Assembly (NCBI RefSeq): GCF_029962835.1
Contig: NC_080583.1
Span: 53,113,658-53,177,657, forward strand
Reading direction: 5' to 3'
DNA: 64,000 nt
DNA from: Magnolia sinica
Lineage: Eukaryota > Streptophyta > Magnoliopsida > Magnoliales > Magnoliaceae
Shown in pieces: positions 33,510 through 44,282 of this stretch; position 1 is the stretch's first letter; each line of letters begins with the position of its first letter. The translations under genes and the position numbers were made by a program. The notes under the pieces were generated by a model, which saw only the letters and a program-made list of their open reading frames with translations, was not told the origin of the DNA and searched no databases.

Positions 33510-36500
33510 CATTCCAATGAAAATAAAATAAAGAAGATAGCAAGAAAGAAAAGGAGAAGGGCAATGAGAGGAAGAGAACGAAGAGAGAAAGAGAGTCATG
33601 GGGTTGTTGCCCTGTTGAAGCCGAGTCGACTCTGTCGAAACCGAGTTTGGGTCGGTCGAGTCAGACTTGGGCTTGGTCCAGGCCTAGTTGGATATCCTAG
33701 CAAAGGATGAGGTTGAGGGAGTGAAAGGAAGAAGAAGAGGAAGAAAGGGAGAAAGGAAGGAAGGAGAAGAAGAAGAGAGTTGGGAATCAAGACAACTCAC
33801 AACCCTGACTTGCTGCCGAGTTGAGTCTGAGTTAACTCGGTCCAGACCTTTGCTAGACATTCCAGACTTCCAGCAAAGAGAAAGGAAAGAGGGAGCATGC
33901 GGCTACCTCAACTCGTTGGTTAACTCGCAAGGCCTGTTTGAGTCGACTCGGTGTTGAGTGGTGCTTGGACCCGAATCTGAGTTGGGTTGACTCGGTGGAA
34001 TAGGTAAGTAGTGCCTCCATGTTCTAAGTTCTAAAGTCTTGATATTTAATTCTAAATTTCATTTGAATATATAGGAACCTTACACGTCTCTTGAATTCAC
34101 CATGTTTGAGCTCTAGGCAAAAAGAAGAAAAATCAAGACAGTCAATGTAAGATCGAGCCGACCTCTTACAATTTCAAACTGGTAGGATTCAATCCTAAGA
34201 AGCACACACACTATCAGACAACGCAAACTAAATCCTAAAGTGAGGACTCACCCTTTGAGCTTCCCACTTAATTTCATCAATCTGGATATAGATGATGGCA
34301 TGATTCCTCTAATTGAATTGCTTACCTTACTATTGAATAGGCTAAATTGTTATGTTAGATGGTAGACGTCTCTCTTAAATTATAACATGCATAAATGATT
34401 GATGATAACATGCTATGTTTAGTCGTACATAGTTAATTAACTGTATGCATGTCGTTTGTGATTGAGTGATGTAACAAATGAGACTTGTCATGAACTCACC
34501 ATCTTGCGGTCCACATTTGACTTACGCGACATGGATCACGCATATGCCTTACATGTCTCGGACTGCATATTTACCCTACGTGGCTTGGATCATATATTTG
34601 CCCTACGTGGCTTTGATGGGTCGTTGGTGCCCTTTTGTGGCTTGATGGTTATATTCACATACCCTATTGTTTCCTAGCCATTTTGTGGTGTTCAGTCGTA
34701 CCATGATTTTCGGGTGGAGCTGAAGTTCGTTTATCGATTTTCTAGTCATCTTGCGTTATTCACGTACAATATGATTTTCGGGTGGTCTAGAGTTGTATGT
34801 TTGTTTCCTAGCCATCTTGCGATGTTTAGTCGTACCATGATTTCTGGGTGGAGCTGAAGTTCGCTTATCAATTTTCTAGCCATCTTGTGGTGTTCACGTA
34901 CGATATGAGTTTTGGGTAGTCTAGAGTTTGTGTGTTGTTTATCTCTTTATCTTATGGTGTTCAGTCATACCATGATTTTCTAGTGGAGCGGGTGTTCGCT
35001 TAGTATTTTCCTAGCCATCTTGTGGTGTTCACGTACGATATGATTTTCGGGTAAAGTATATGTTTGTATGTTGGTTTCCTAGTCATCTTACAGTGTTCAC
35101 TTGTACCATGATTTCCGGGTTGAGTTGAAGTTCACTTATCGATTTTCTAGCCATCTTGTGGTGATCACTTATGATATGATTTTTGGGTGGTCTAGAGTTT
35201 GTATGTTGATTGTCTCTTCATCTTGTGGAGTTCAGTCGTACCATGATTTTCAGGTGGAGCTAAAGTTTGCTTATCGATTTTCTAGCCATCTTGCGAAGTT
35301 CACGTGCGATAGGCTTCTCGAGTGAAGTAGAGGTTTACAGGTTGGTTTTCTATTCACCTTACGAATTTCACTTATACCATGATTTTCGGGTAGAGCTGAA
35401 GTTTGCTTATCGATTTTCTAGCCACTTGCAGAGTTCACGTACAATGTGATTTTGGGTCTAATAGAAAGTCGTATGATTGAGTGTTTGATTTTTTGGATGT
35501 ATTCCCTTATATTGCAATTGGTATTATATTCTGCTTATGAAGAGATTTTGTTGATTTGCTAAGTTTTTGAGTATATGTTTATGATTATAAAGTGCCCTGT
35601 TTAATATATCCATTTTCATGACTTGCGATCTATATTGGATTATGAATGATAAGTGTGCAATCTTAAATGGTGTTCCTTACAGCGATGGCCATTGACGCTA
35701 GTAGAGCGAGCTAATGACGTTCACTGGGTCGCTAGAGTAAATTGGTTATCTGGGAAGCTAGGCGGGGTCCCTGCAGCCCATATTGAGTTCCACCATTACA
35801 TGATAGGTGTCTGGTTTTTGTTATTAATGAACTTTGTATTTGAGATTGTATAAGTCCTGTATAGGCACTACATTTGGAATTTTGTAATGATCAGAATATT
35901 TTTATACATGAATGGCTTATTCTAGCTTCATTGCTGTTAACTCTGATTAATGATAATGGTTCAAATTTACACTGGATTTTATAAGCTAACACTCGAGTTT
36001 TTGGGAAACGGATTATATACTCGGGTCCTGAAAACACGGGGCGTTACAGTATCCTAGCACGTACCGTTTCGTAGGCTTCCGGATCCTCATGGTCGAATTT
36101 CGGTGACCAGCGATATGATTTCGGTAATTGTGCGCAACCCTGAGTCATATCCCGTATTCTAAAGTCAGCTTGACTCGAGACTTGTATCCTTACGACCGCG
36201 CCGTCGTCGAGGTTCCAATGCCGCGTCTCGCGCGCCGAAGCGATACACAGGCCAAGAGATGTAGGCCCGCGTCTAATTCAAGAAAACACCGCGCATTTGC
36301 TAAACCCAAGATAACATGTCCCATCAATCACATCAATCTTGTCAAGTACCTATCCCATCCCCAAGTACAACCACCCTCCGCCAAGTCAACTCTCTCTTAC
36401 AACTAAGTACACATCCATCACCCATCAGCCATCTCACCCCATCACTCACCCATCCCTCTCTCTTACAACCCCTTTCTCTCATCTCTCTCTCTCTTCACTC

Positions 36501-36617
36501 CCAAGCAACCCCATGAGAGGAGCAAATGTCCAAGCTCCATGAGAAAGCTAGGTGTGGCCCACCTTCCTACCACCCAATCCCACCCTCCAAAATCAATCTC
36601 GACCGTTGAATCCCATC
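33510..36617. repeat. 3.1 kb segmental duplication, inserted copy
   Basis: Copy of 25119-28227 in the same orientation, placed between the two 58-bp direct repeats. Open frames inside (for example 33688-33957 and 36128-36406) repeat those at 25297 and 27737 exactly and are not genes. The last ~90 bp is more diverged from the source, and at some positions may derive from another B-family copy. Confidence 0.9.
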
Positions 36618-36675
36618 CACTGAGTTTATTACTACATCACAACCCTATACTTGGGGTGTGAACAGGTAATTTTAT
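36618..36675. repeat. 58-bp direct repeat, right copy
   Basis: Identical to 33452-33509. The flank after it (TACTTAATTCGTGATTTGAA) continues the B' element. Confidence 0.9.
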
Positions 36676-37566
36676 TACTTAATTCGTGATTTGAAGGCCC
36701 ACATATGTGGGACCCATCTTGATGTATGTGTTGTATTAAAGAGGGACCCATAGTGGCGAGGTCCCTTCGCTACTCCGATCTCCATCTCTCTCTCCCTCTC
36801 TCGTTTTTTTTTTTCGTTGTTGTTTGATGGCCCACCTGATGCATGCATCCACGCCATCCATCATGGTGGAGCCCACCTTGGAGTATGTGAGAAATCCTCA
36901 CCGTCCAGCAAATCTGGACAGTGAGACCCACCTGACGTATTGTTTCTCTAGGCCGTCCATCTGATGGTGGACCACCTGATGCATGTATTTTATCTAGCCA
37001 TCCACTAACTAGGACGATGGACCCCACCATGAGGTATGTTTTTACCTAAACCGTCCGTCAGCAAGTCCGTGGGACCCCTGACCATGATGCATGTGCCTTC
37101 CATCCACACTGTCCAGTGTTCTGGATGGTGGGGACCACCAAGATGTATGCAAAAATCCACCCCGTTCGTCCATTGTGGATTCACCTTTGATGTGTTTAGA
37201 TCCAAGCCGTCCATTTGGACAGCGGGTCCCATGCAGCGGGCAGCTGCTACTGCCCTGGACACCAGCAAGTTACGTGGACCCTACCACCATGATGCATGTG
37301 ATTTATATCCACATCGTCCGTGTTGAGTGCAACACGTGGGACCCTCCTTGATGATGTTATCCACACCGTCATCTGCTGGTGGGCCACCCTAATATATTTA
37401 ATAATCTGGACCGTCCAGATTGTGTGGATCCACCTTGATCCCCACGTGTGACTCCACCGTCCAGCACCTAGGACGGTGGGTCCCACATGGAGTCCAGTCC
37501 TAGACCATCCATCAAATGGATGTCCAGGGTTGGACGTTTGAATGCATGTTAATATAATATAAATAT

Positions 37567-37610
<44 letters not shown>

Positions 37611-38200
37611 AGTGGGGTGGCCATGGCCCATACATGTGGGACCCATCTGACGTGTGGATTTCATCCACACCATCCGTCCATCTGGACAGGACCCACCTAC
37701 GTGGAACCAGATTGGTTGGTGTACCTCACACCAGTTGTGTAGTTGCCGGTGTCAGCAACTCTGTAGGTCCCACCTACCTGCTGCATAGACGTCTGCAAGG
37801 TTTGTGAGTCCCTTCATGATGTATATTTTGATCCACACCGTCCAGAATGTCTGGATGGTGCTGGACCACCTTTGGACTGTGTTGCGGACCCCACCTAAAT
37901 GTATGTTTCATTCCACACCGTCTAGAGTGTTTGGACGGTGCTGGACAATGTTTGGACAGTGTTAATTTACATGGACAAAGTTTGGACAGTACCATGGGCT
38001 CCACCGCAATGTATGTACCCACGCTGCCCATCTGGTGGGGCCCATTTGCTGCGTATGCAGACCCATCTGTTATGTATTTGAGGCCCATATGCAGGGCCCA
38101 CCTATTGTGTATATAAGGCACACGAGTGAGGCCCATTATGATGTACTGAGGCCCATGGGTCGTAGCCCATTGAGATGTATTTCCGGCACATATGTTATGG
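36676..38200. repeat. GGGACCCACC / CCACACCGTCCA repeat field in B'
   Basis: Units of about 50-90 bp of the form GTGGGACCCACC-TGATGTATGTG, then ATCCACACCGTCCA and TGGACGGTG, recur at least 15 times in degenerate form. A (TA)n(GA)n microsatellite lies at 37567-37609. These resemble the central arms of the foldback MITE family, suggesting in-place amplification of MITE sequence. Confidence 0.65.
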
Positions 38201-38500
38201 CCCATTGTGACGTATTTTCAGCCTATATGAGGTGGCCCATTGTGATGTATTTGAGGGTCATGTGTAGGGCCCACTTCTTATGCATTTGTGGCCCATTGTA
38301 ATTGTATAAGGCCCATTGAGATCGTATGTGACCCACCGTGATGCGGTCCATTGTGATGTATATAGGCCCATGTGATGCGGCCTATGAGATGTGTATTATG
38401 ACCCATGTGCCTAGGCCCATTGTGATATATATACGGCCCATGAGGGAGGCCCAAAGTGATGTACATTAGGCCCTTGTGTGAGGCCATGGGCCCACTATAT
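38130..38500. repeat. GGCCCATTGTGATGTAT minisatellite, block 1
   Basis: Units of about 25-35 bp such as AGGCCCATTGTGATGTATAT and GAGGCCCATGTGATG. Related blocks lie at 39005-39260 and 51830-52100 (in element B). Long open frames on minus (38278-38487, 38698-39192) are translations of these repeats. Confidence 0.8.
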
Positions 38501-38597
38501 GTTTGGCCCTATGAGGGCCACCCCTTGGGAGCAATATTGGTTAAATGACCACATTGATGGGCGATGGTGGTTAAATGTCCACATTGTAACCTTCCCT

Positions 38598-39007
38598 TAG
38601 GCCGATTCCGATTGTTAAGGCTGATTTCGATTCTGATTGTCGAGACCGATTATTGAGGCCGATTTCGATTCTGATTGTCGAGGCCGATTGTTAAGGCCTA
38701 TTCCAATTTCGATAATCGAGGCTCATTATCGAGGCTGATTCCAATTATCGAGGCTGATTGTTGAGGCCGATTCCGATTGTCGAGGCCGATTCCGATTGTC
38801 AAGGCCGATTGTTGAGGCCAATTCTGATTTCGATTGTTGAGGCCGATTTCGATTCCGATTATCGAGGTCGATTTCGATTGTAGAGGCCGATTATCGAGGC
38901 CAATTCCGATTGTCGAGGCCGATTGTTGAGGCCGATTCCAATTCCGATTATCGAGGCTGACTTCGATTGTCGAGGCCGATTGCCGAGGTCGATTCCGATT
39001 GTCAAGG
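38598..39007. repeat. GATTCCGATTGTCGAGGC minisatellite
   Basis: About 20 degenerate units built from GATT(C/T)CGATT and (A/G)T(T/C)G(T/A)(C/T)GAGGC, 12-18 bp period, ending where the GGCCCATTGTGATG array restarts. A trace recurs at 39368-39400 (GTCGAGGTCGATTGTCGATG). Element B lacks it at the same place, so it arose in this copy. Confidence 0.8.
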
Positions 39008-39260
39008 CCCAATGTGATGTATATGCGGCCCGTATTTAAGGCCCATTGTGATGTGTATTCGGCCCGAGTTTGAGGCCCAATGTGATGTATATGCGGCCAT
39101 ATTCGAGGCCCATTGTGATGAGTATTCAGCCCGTGTTTAAGGCCCAATGTGATGTATATGAGGCCTATGTGATGAGGCCCATTGTGATGCATTTGAGGGC
39201 CAGGCGATGGAGCCCATTGTGATGTATGTGAGGCCCATATGAAAGACCCATCATAATGTG
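39005..39260. repeat. GGCCCATTGTGATGTAT minisatellite, block 2
   Basis: Alternating GGCCCAATGTGATGTATATG and GGCCCGTATTTAAGGCCCAT units. It ends before CATGAGTCCACTATATG, which also follows block 1 (at about 38487), so the CACTATATGTT(T/A)GGCCCTATG segment is duplicated around the GATTCCG array. Confidence 0.75.
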
Positions 39261-39640
39261 TATTAAGCTCTTGAGTGATGTTTGGTTCTTATGAGGCCAT
39301 GAGTCCACTATATGTTAGGCCCTATGTAGGCCATTCCTTGGGGGCAATGTTGGTTAAATGTCCACATTGTCGAGGTCGATTGTCGATGCCGGTTATTGAT
39401 ACCGATTATGAGTATGTGACAGCATAGCATTATGATATATGCCCATACGCATCATCTGCATGTTGGTTATGAGATGTGGTTGACCATTGCATATGTCATT
39501 GGGCAAGTTGTTATGAGACTCCCTGATAGGTGGAGTTTATCTTACATGAGCGCATGGTATGCGCAAGATTGATGTATGAATGGATTGTATGACTCATGCA
39601 TATTTCATTATGTTGTGATTACTGAGCCAGGAACCCTATA

Positions 39641-41850
39641 GCTGTTAATTTCTTTATCCATAGACTCATCTACATGTTGGTCCACTAATCAATCATTTTG
39701 ATTGTCCGAAAGTGTAGCCAATACATGATGAATAGAAAACTATAAAATTGTGAATGAATTAATAAATGGATTATTAAAGTAAATTAAAATATAAAATATT
39801 GTTAATCTATCACAAATATAAAGAATTCAAGTACTCAACTATGCTCAAATTCAAGGCCACATCATAATTCTGTAGAATAATCTTAAAATTATCGATCGAA
39901 AATGGCCCAATGGAAGGTAGGACTTCTATCTAGTATATGATTCAATCTAAATTTGATGTTTCACTTGCGCTTTCTTAGGGTTTGAAAGAATTATAGTTTG
40001 GAGATTTAAGGTTTATGGAATTGGAAAAATTAGGCTTTGAAGTTTTAGGTTCTAGGGTTATGGTTTTTGGTTTTAGGTTTAGAGTTATGAAATTTTAAAG
40101 GAGAATGATCAAAGACTAACAAGAGGGAAAGAAGGGGGATGGGGCTGGCCATACAGACGGTCATACAGTTGCATCTATACAATTGTACGGGGCGGGGAGT
40201 GGTTTGTACAGTTATACGATTGGGTGGGGTTTAGGTCTAGAGAGTTTTTAAGATGGTGGGGGATAGAATTTAGGAGGAAATAAAAGAAAATTGAAGAAAA
40301 TAGATAAAGAGAATTAGAAAAAGTTAAAAGAATACCTTGAAAAGAAAAAGTAATAGTTTAAAAAAAAAGAATTAGAAAAAGTTAAAAGAATACCTTGAAA
40401 AGAAAAATAATAGTAAAAAAAAAAAAAAAAAAGCTGGAATCACTCAATGGCTTCACACCAAAATTCAATCGTATGAGACTTTTCTTTACTCAAACCAACA
40501 AAGAATAAAATTTTATTTCCAATCAACCCTATGGCTTCACATGTCCAACCCTTTAATAGTGTTTTTGGAGTATTTTTATAAAAATACCCTTAGTACATAT
40601 AAAATGTGTGAAACACCCTTATTTTAACTAAGTTATAAAATAAACTAAAATACCTCAAATAAATAAACACAATAACTAAACTAAGCCATCCCAATGGTAC
40701 CATCATGTCCAATGAGTCCACGATCAAGATGGTCCATGGTCAATATCTAACGATTAAGATGGTTCGCAGTCACGATCCAATGGTCCAACACTCCCAACTA
40801 AGCAACCCACATGCATCTTCTTAATCTAGAGTTATCAAATATGTATGATCATAGATGTGTAGTCTTTAATGGGGCTAGAAACTTAAATTGGGCCCACTGG
40901 ACCCCATGTAAGGATCATATATAGCCATAACGAAAGAGGAATAACTCTAATCTATTTCTGATAAATTCTAAAAGGAACTCGGATGTGCTCATCAATACTA
41001 CTTGTAAGAAGACATGTACTATTGATTATTGATTGGCATGCCTTCATCTCCCTATTCAATTTCTCTATTTCTGTTTTAACATTGGAATTTGACTCATTTG
41101 TAGATTTGGAAATTTTAATGCTATGTAAAACGCGAGCGTCCTAATTTACTTTCAGTGAGAATTTCTAATACTATCCCTGAAAAAACTTCAAAATCTGAAA
41201 ATATTCTGCCAAGCTCTCAAACCAAGAAACTGCCAAGAAGGAGATTTTGTCACCTAATACTTGCATTTATAAATTTCGCTTCAAAAATTAAGAATGTAAT
41301 GACAACATGTTGGACTGCTATCATTTTATCCTTCCTAAATATGGATTTTGATCATACTAGCATTGTGTTATGGTTGAACTCTCGATATCGAAGGGAAGTT
41401 TCAAATATTCCCAAGGTAGTCATCTAACAAGTTTTGAAAAGTTTTTTTTAAATCAAATTGCTCTTGTTCTTGGATTAGTAGTTATCAAATATGTACGATT
41501 CTTTAGTGAAGAATAAGTTACGTGATATTCATTCATGAAAAAGTGACGTGGATGAAAGTTGTTATTAGGCCTATGGAATCTAGATCAAATCCATTAATTT
41601 TCTTTGTAGCCCTTTATTTATATGCAAAAATGCTAACTTCTTACTGACATGATCTCTTTGTGGCCCACAAAAATTGATAAATTATAACAATGTTCATTCG
41701 ATACCAACTATTTTCTTGTGATGTGGTCAATGTGCCTGACGAATGTTGATAATGCTTCCAATCATAGCTTTCCATGAAAATTTGAAGTTAATGGATGGAG
41801 TAGATCCCGCACATATGTGATAGTGGACCCCACAAACGGTATCCTTATAG
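39641..41850. other. Intergenic, no supported gene
   Basis: Positions 40310-40415 hold a ~55-bp tandem duplication (AGAATTAGAAAAAGTTAAAA, GAATACCTTGAAAAG). The open frame at 41155-41427 (+) has no recognisable domain and is A/T-rich. Otherwise nothing is seen. Confidence 0.35.
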
Positions 41851-41856
41851 TGTTAA

Positions 41857-42005
41857 GGGTCAGAGTCGAGGTTGTCATGAGTTAAGGGTCGATGTTGTCA
41901 GGGTCAAGGTTGTCATATGTTAGGGGTTGAAGTTGTCATGTGTCGATGGCTGAGGTTATCAAGGTTGAGGTTGTCTTGTGTTAAGGGTCAAGATTGTCAT
42001 GTGTT
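41857..42005. repeat. GGTTGTCATG minisatellite, small block
   Basis: Degenerate units GTTAAGGGTC(G/A)(A/G)GGTTGTCATG of about 25-35 bp, four to five copies. Same family as 42668-43216. Confidence 0.75.
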
Positions 42006-42061
42006 CACTACCTTCTCTACTAAAAAATGGATGAAAGGTATGAACTAAAACCGTAGCGAAA

Positions 42062-42360
42062 GAATCTTGGTACCATAGCCTAATGCCCACAATGGGGTGA
42101 TCTGTTCCATCCACCTTGTCGGCCAGCTTGTTGTGGACCTAAAAAGTCATGGCTTTGGGCAAGGTCCACTTATAACAAACATCACAGTGAGTCTGGAAAG
42201 TTTTAACAGTGGGTGCTTCTGTCACCATTGTTTTCTATTATGTTCCCCACACGAGCTTTGGATTAGGCTGATATTTGGGCCATAGCCCTAAAATGACACA
42301 ACAAAAAGGATGGGTAGCGTAGATTATACACATACATCAATGTGGGCCCCACGAGTTGGG
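42062..42360. mobile_element. Foldback MITE, GGGCCCACC family (partial)
   Basis: The right arm is clear: CACGAGCTTTGGATTAGGCT, AGCCCTAAAATGACACAACA, AAAGGATGGGTAGCGTAGAT, ending ATCAATGTGGGCCCCAC. The left arm is degraded. A second fragment lies at 42475-42660 with GTGGGTGCCATCACCGTCAC, matching 42205-42225. Confidence 0.55.
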
Positions 42361-42419
42361 CCTTGCTCTCTCTCAAGAAGGGCTTTCGCCCTCTGATGGT
42401 TACTGGGCATGCATGTAAA

Positions 42420-42422
<3 letters not shown>

Positions 42423-42451
<29 letters not shown>
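42423..42451. repeat. (TA)n microsatellite
   Basis: Uninterrupted TA dinucleotide run between MITE fragments. Comparable runs lie at 48670-48694, 50979-51019 and 52010-52030. Confidence 0.9.
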
Positions 42452-42454
<3 letters not shown>

Positions 42455-42667
42455 TTTGTAATTTTTAGTTTATGTGGGGTGCATTTGCAAGATCCAAATC
42501 GTCCATTGGGTTTGCCAGCTCACGTGGGCCCGGAGAGCCCTACCTTTGATAGGTTATAATACACACATGTACCATAGTGGGCCTTAGAAAGTTTCAACAG
42601 TGGGTGCCATCACCGTCACTGTTTTCTATGGTGTTTCCCACCCAAGAGATGATTTTTGCTAGTACGG

Positions 42668-43216
42668 TCGAGGTTGTCATGTGTTAAGGGTCTGAGTTAT
42701 GGTTATCATGTGTTACGAAGTTTTCATTTGTTAAGGGTTCGGGTCATGGTCGTCATGTGTTGAGGGTCGAGCTGGTTAAGGTATAGGTCATGGTTGTCAT
42801 GTGAAGGGTCGACATTGTCATATGTTAAGGGTCGAGGTTGTTATGTTATAAGGGTCGAGGTCGTAGTTGTAATGTGTTAAGGGTCGAGGTTGTCATGTTG
42901 TAGGGTCAAGTTTGTGCTTATAATGTGTTAAGGGTCGAGGTTGTCATGTTGTACGGTCAAGTTCGTGGTTATAATGTGTTAAGGATTGAGGTTGTCATGT
43001 TAAAGGGTTGAGGTCATGGTTGTATGTTTTAAGGATCGAGGTCATGGTTGTAATGTGATAAGGGTCGAGGTTGTTATATTATAAGGGTCAAGGTCGTGGT
43101 TGTATATTATAAGGGTCGAGGTCATGGTTGTATTGTAGTAAGGGTCGAGGTTGTCATGTTATAATGGTATAGTTGTAACGTGGTAATGGTCCAAGTTGTC
43201 ATGTGTCAAGGGTTGT
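42668..43216. repeat. GGTTGTCATG minisatellite, main block
   Basis: About 17-20 degenerate units with consensus near GTTAAGGGTCGAGGT(C)GTGGTTGT(C/A)ATGTG, in 20-bp and 40-bp forms. A reverse-complement array of the same consensus is at 58176-58430. Confidence 0.8.
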
Positions 43217-43269
43217 GAGTCCTGCGGTGGGATAATGTGTTGAATCGACTCTGTCCATTGGATTTAGAA

Positions 43270-43490
43270 TTTAATTTAATGTCATGGGCTAAAAAATGAG
43301 TTACATCCAAAAATTCTATAGCCCCCAATAAGTTTTCAATGGTAGGTTTTTAATCTCACTGCTTTATATGATGTGGTCCACATGAACCTTTGATATGCCT
43401 CATATTTGGGCTTATGCCTTCAAATGATCTTTCAAAATGGATAAATGGTGTGGATAAAATAAATACATCATAGTGGGCCCCACAGGACTA
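43270..43490. mobile_element. Foldback MITE, right-arm fragment
   Basis: ATGTGGTCCACATGAACCTT, then GATCTTTCAAAATGGATAAA and TGGTGTGGATAAAATAAATA, then CATCATAGTGGGCCCCAC. This is the right arm of the GGGCCCACC family. Confidence 0.6.
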
Positions 43491-43593
43491 TCCATATCTA
43501 GATAGGTCCGATTCCCGATCCGCGTCACATTACATTGAAGCGGTTTCTGAGAGAAGCTTCTCGAAGGCACTTTCTCATAGTACCATAAGCTAT

Positions 43594-44042
43594 GTTGGGC
43601 CCATCCATGATGTTTGTAGGAAATCTACTCCATCAATTCATTTTGGAAGATCTTATTAAGACATGAGACAAAAAATTGGATAGATTTGAAACTCAGGTGG
43701 ACCACACGACTAGAAATAGTGGAAAGGAATTCCCTATCATTCAAACTTTTCTAGGCTCCACTGTGATGTCTAAAGTGGCCCAAATGCTTATAAACACCTT
43801 AATATATGGATGGACTAAAAGAATAAAAATATTAGCCTGATGTAAAGCTTCTACAACCCCACGAATGTTTCAAACGTGGGTATACGATCTCCACTGTTTT
43901 ATGTGGTGTGGCGATCTCCACTGTTTTATGTGGTGTGGCCCACTTGAGCTTTGGATCTACCTCGTTTCTGGGCTCATGTCATAAAATGTTTTGAAAAAAC
44001 ATGTGAATGGTGTGGATTTCACACAAACACCATGATGGGTTG
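43594..44042. mobile_element. Foldback MITE upstream of the kinase
   Basis: Left GTTGGGCCCATCCATGATGT; right end GTGGATTTCACACAAACACC then ATGATGGGTTG. The interior follows the family order. A 27-bp segment (CGATCTCCACTGTTTTATGT plus GGTGTGG) is directly repeated at 43887-43940. The element ends about 240 bp before the kinase ATG, so it lies in the promoter region. Confidence 0.65.
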
Positions 44043-44282
44043 TACTGTGTTTATCACATCTGAATCCGTCCACTTGTCACACGCTGGCAGCCTGGAGTAA
44101 TTTCGTCCCAACCTCAAAAAATAAAAAAAATAAAAAAAATAAAAAAAAGAAAAAAAAAAGGAAAAAACAGGGGCGGTGGTGGGTGCGGGGCGGGTGACTA
44201 TTGACTATTCGGGACATTTGTTTAATCCTTTTAATATTTAGGGCATTGTATGTCTTACATGTCCACGCATGTTTCAGTAGGC
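44043..44282 (+). promoter_or_regulatory. Kinase upstream region
   Basis: A-rich tract at 44116-44167, a G-rich stretch at 44170-44195, and a W-box core TTGACT at 44201-44206 (a WRKY-binding motif, common by chance). No convincing TATA box; TTTAATATTTAGG at 44229-44241 is the only candidate. Confidence 0.3.

Larger units (their letters stand above)
23373..39640 (+). mobile_element. Element B' (TGTAAGACCC-type LTR-like), nested and 3'-truncated
   Basis: Starts TGTAAGACCCGTATC at 23373. It resumes at 27658 (GTATCCTAGCACGTACCG...), stops at 28284, has an 11-bp remnant at 33499-33509 and resumes at 36676. Homology to element B (49524-53580) runs in the same order: CCGTACCGTT and CTTCCG near the start; CCACACATGTGGGACCC and TGATGTATGTGTTGTAT; GGCCCATTGTGATG arrays; then CATACGCATCATCTGCATG and GGGCAAGTTGTTATG near 39450. 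After about 39640 the match is lost, so roughly the last 1 kb is missing. It hosts three insertions (23388-27657, 28285-33498, 33510-36617). Confidence 0.65.

Noticed and set aside
38698-39192. 164-codon minus-strand open frame
   Set aside because: It is a translation of the GATTCCGATTGTCGAGGC and GGCCCATTGTGATG arrays (IGIGLDNRN-like repeats), with no family and no start context.
38130-39260. CRISPR-like repeat/spacer appearance
   Set aside because: The repeats are degenerate, of variable spacing, without unique spacers, and in a plant nuclear context. They are minisatellites.
41155-41427. 90-codon plus frame as a gene
   Set aside because: A/T-rich, no domain, no splice or promoter context.
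44250-44282. Upstream in-frame ATG as the kinase start
   Set aside because: The extra MSYMSTHVSVG would put polar residues before the signal peptide. The ATG at 44283 directly precedes the basic residues and hydrophobic core expected of a signal peptide.
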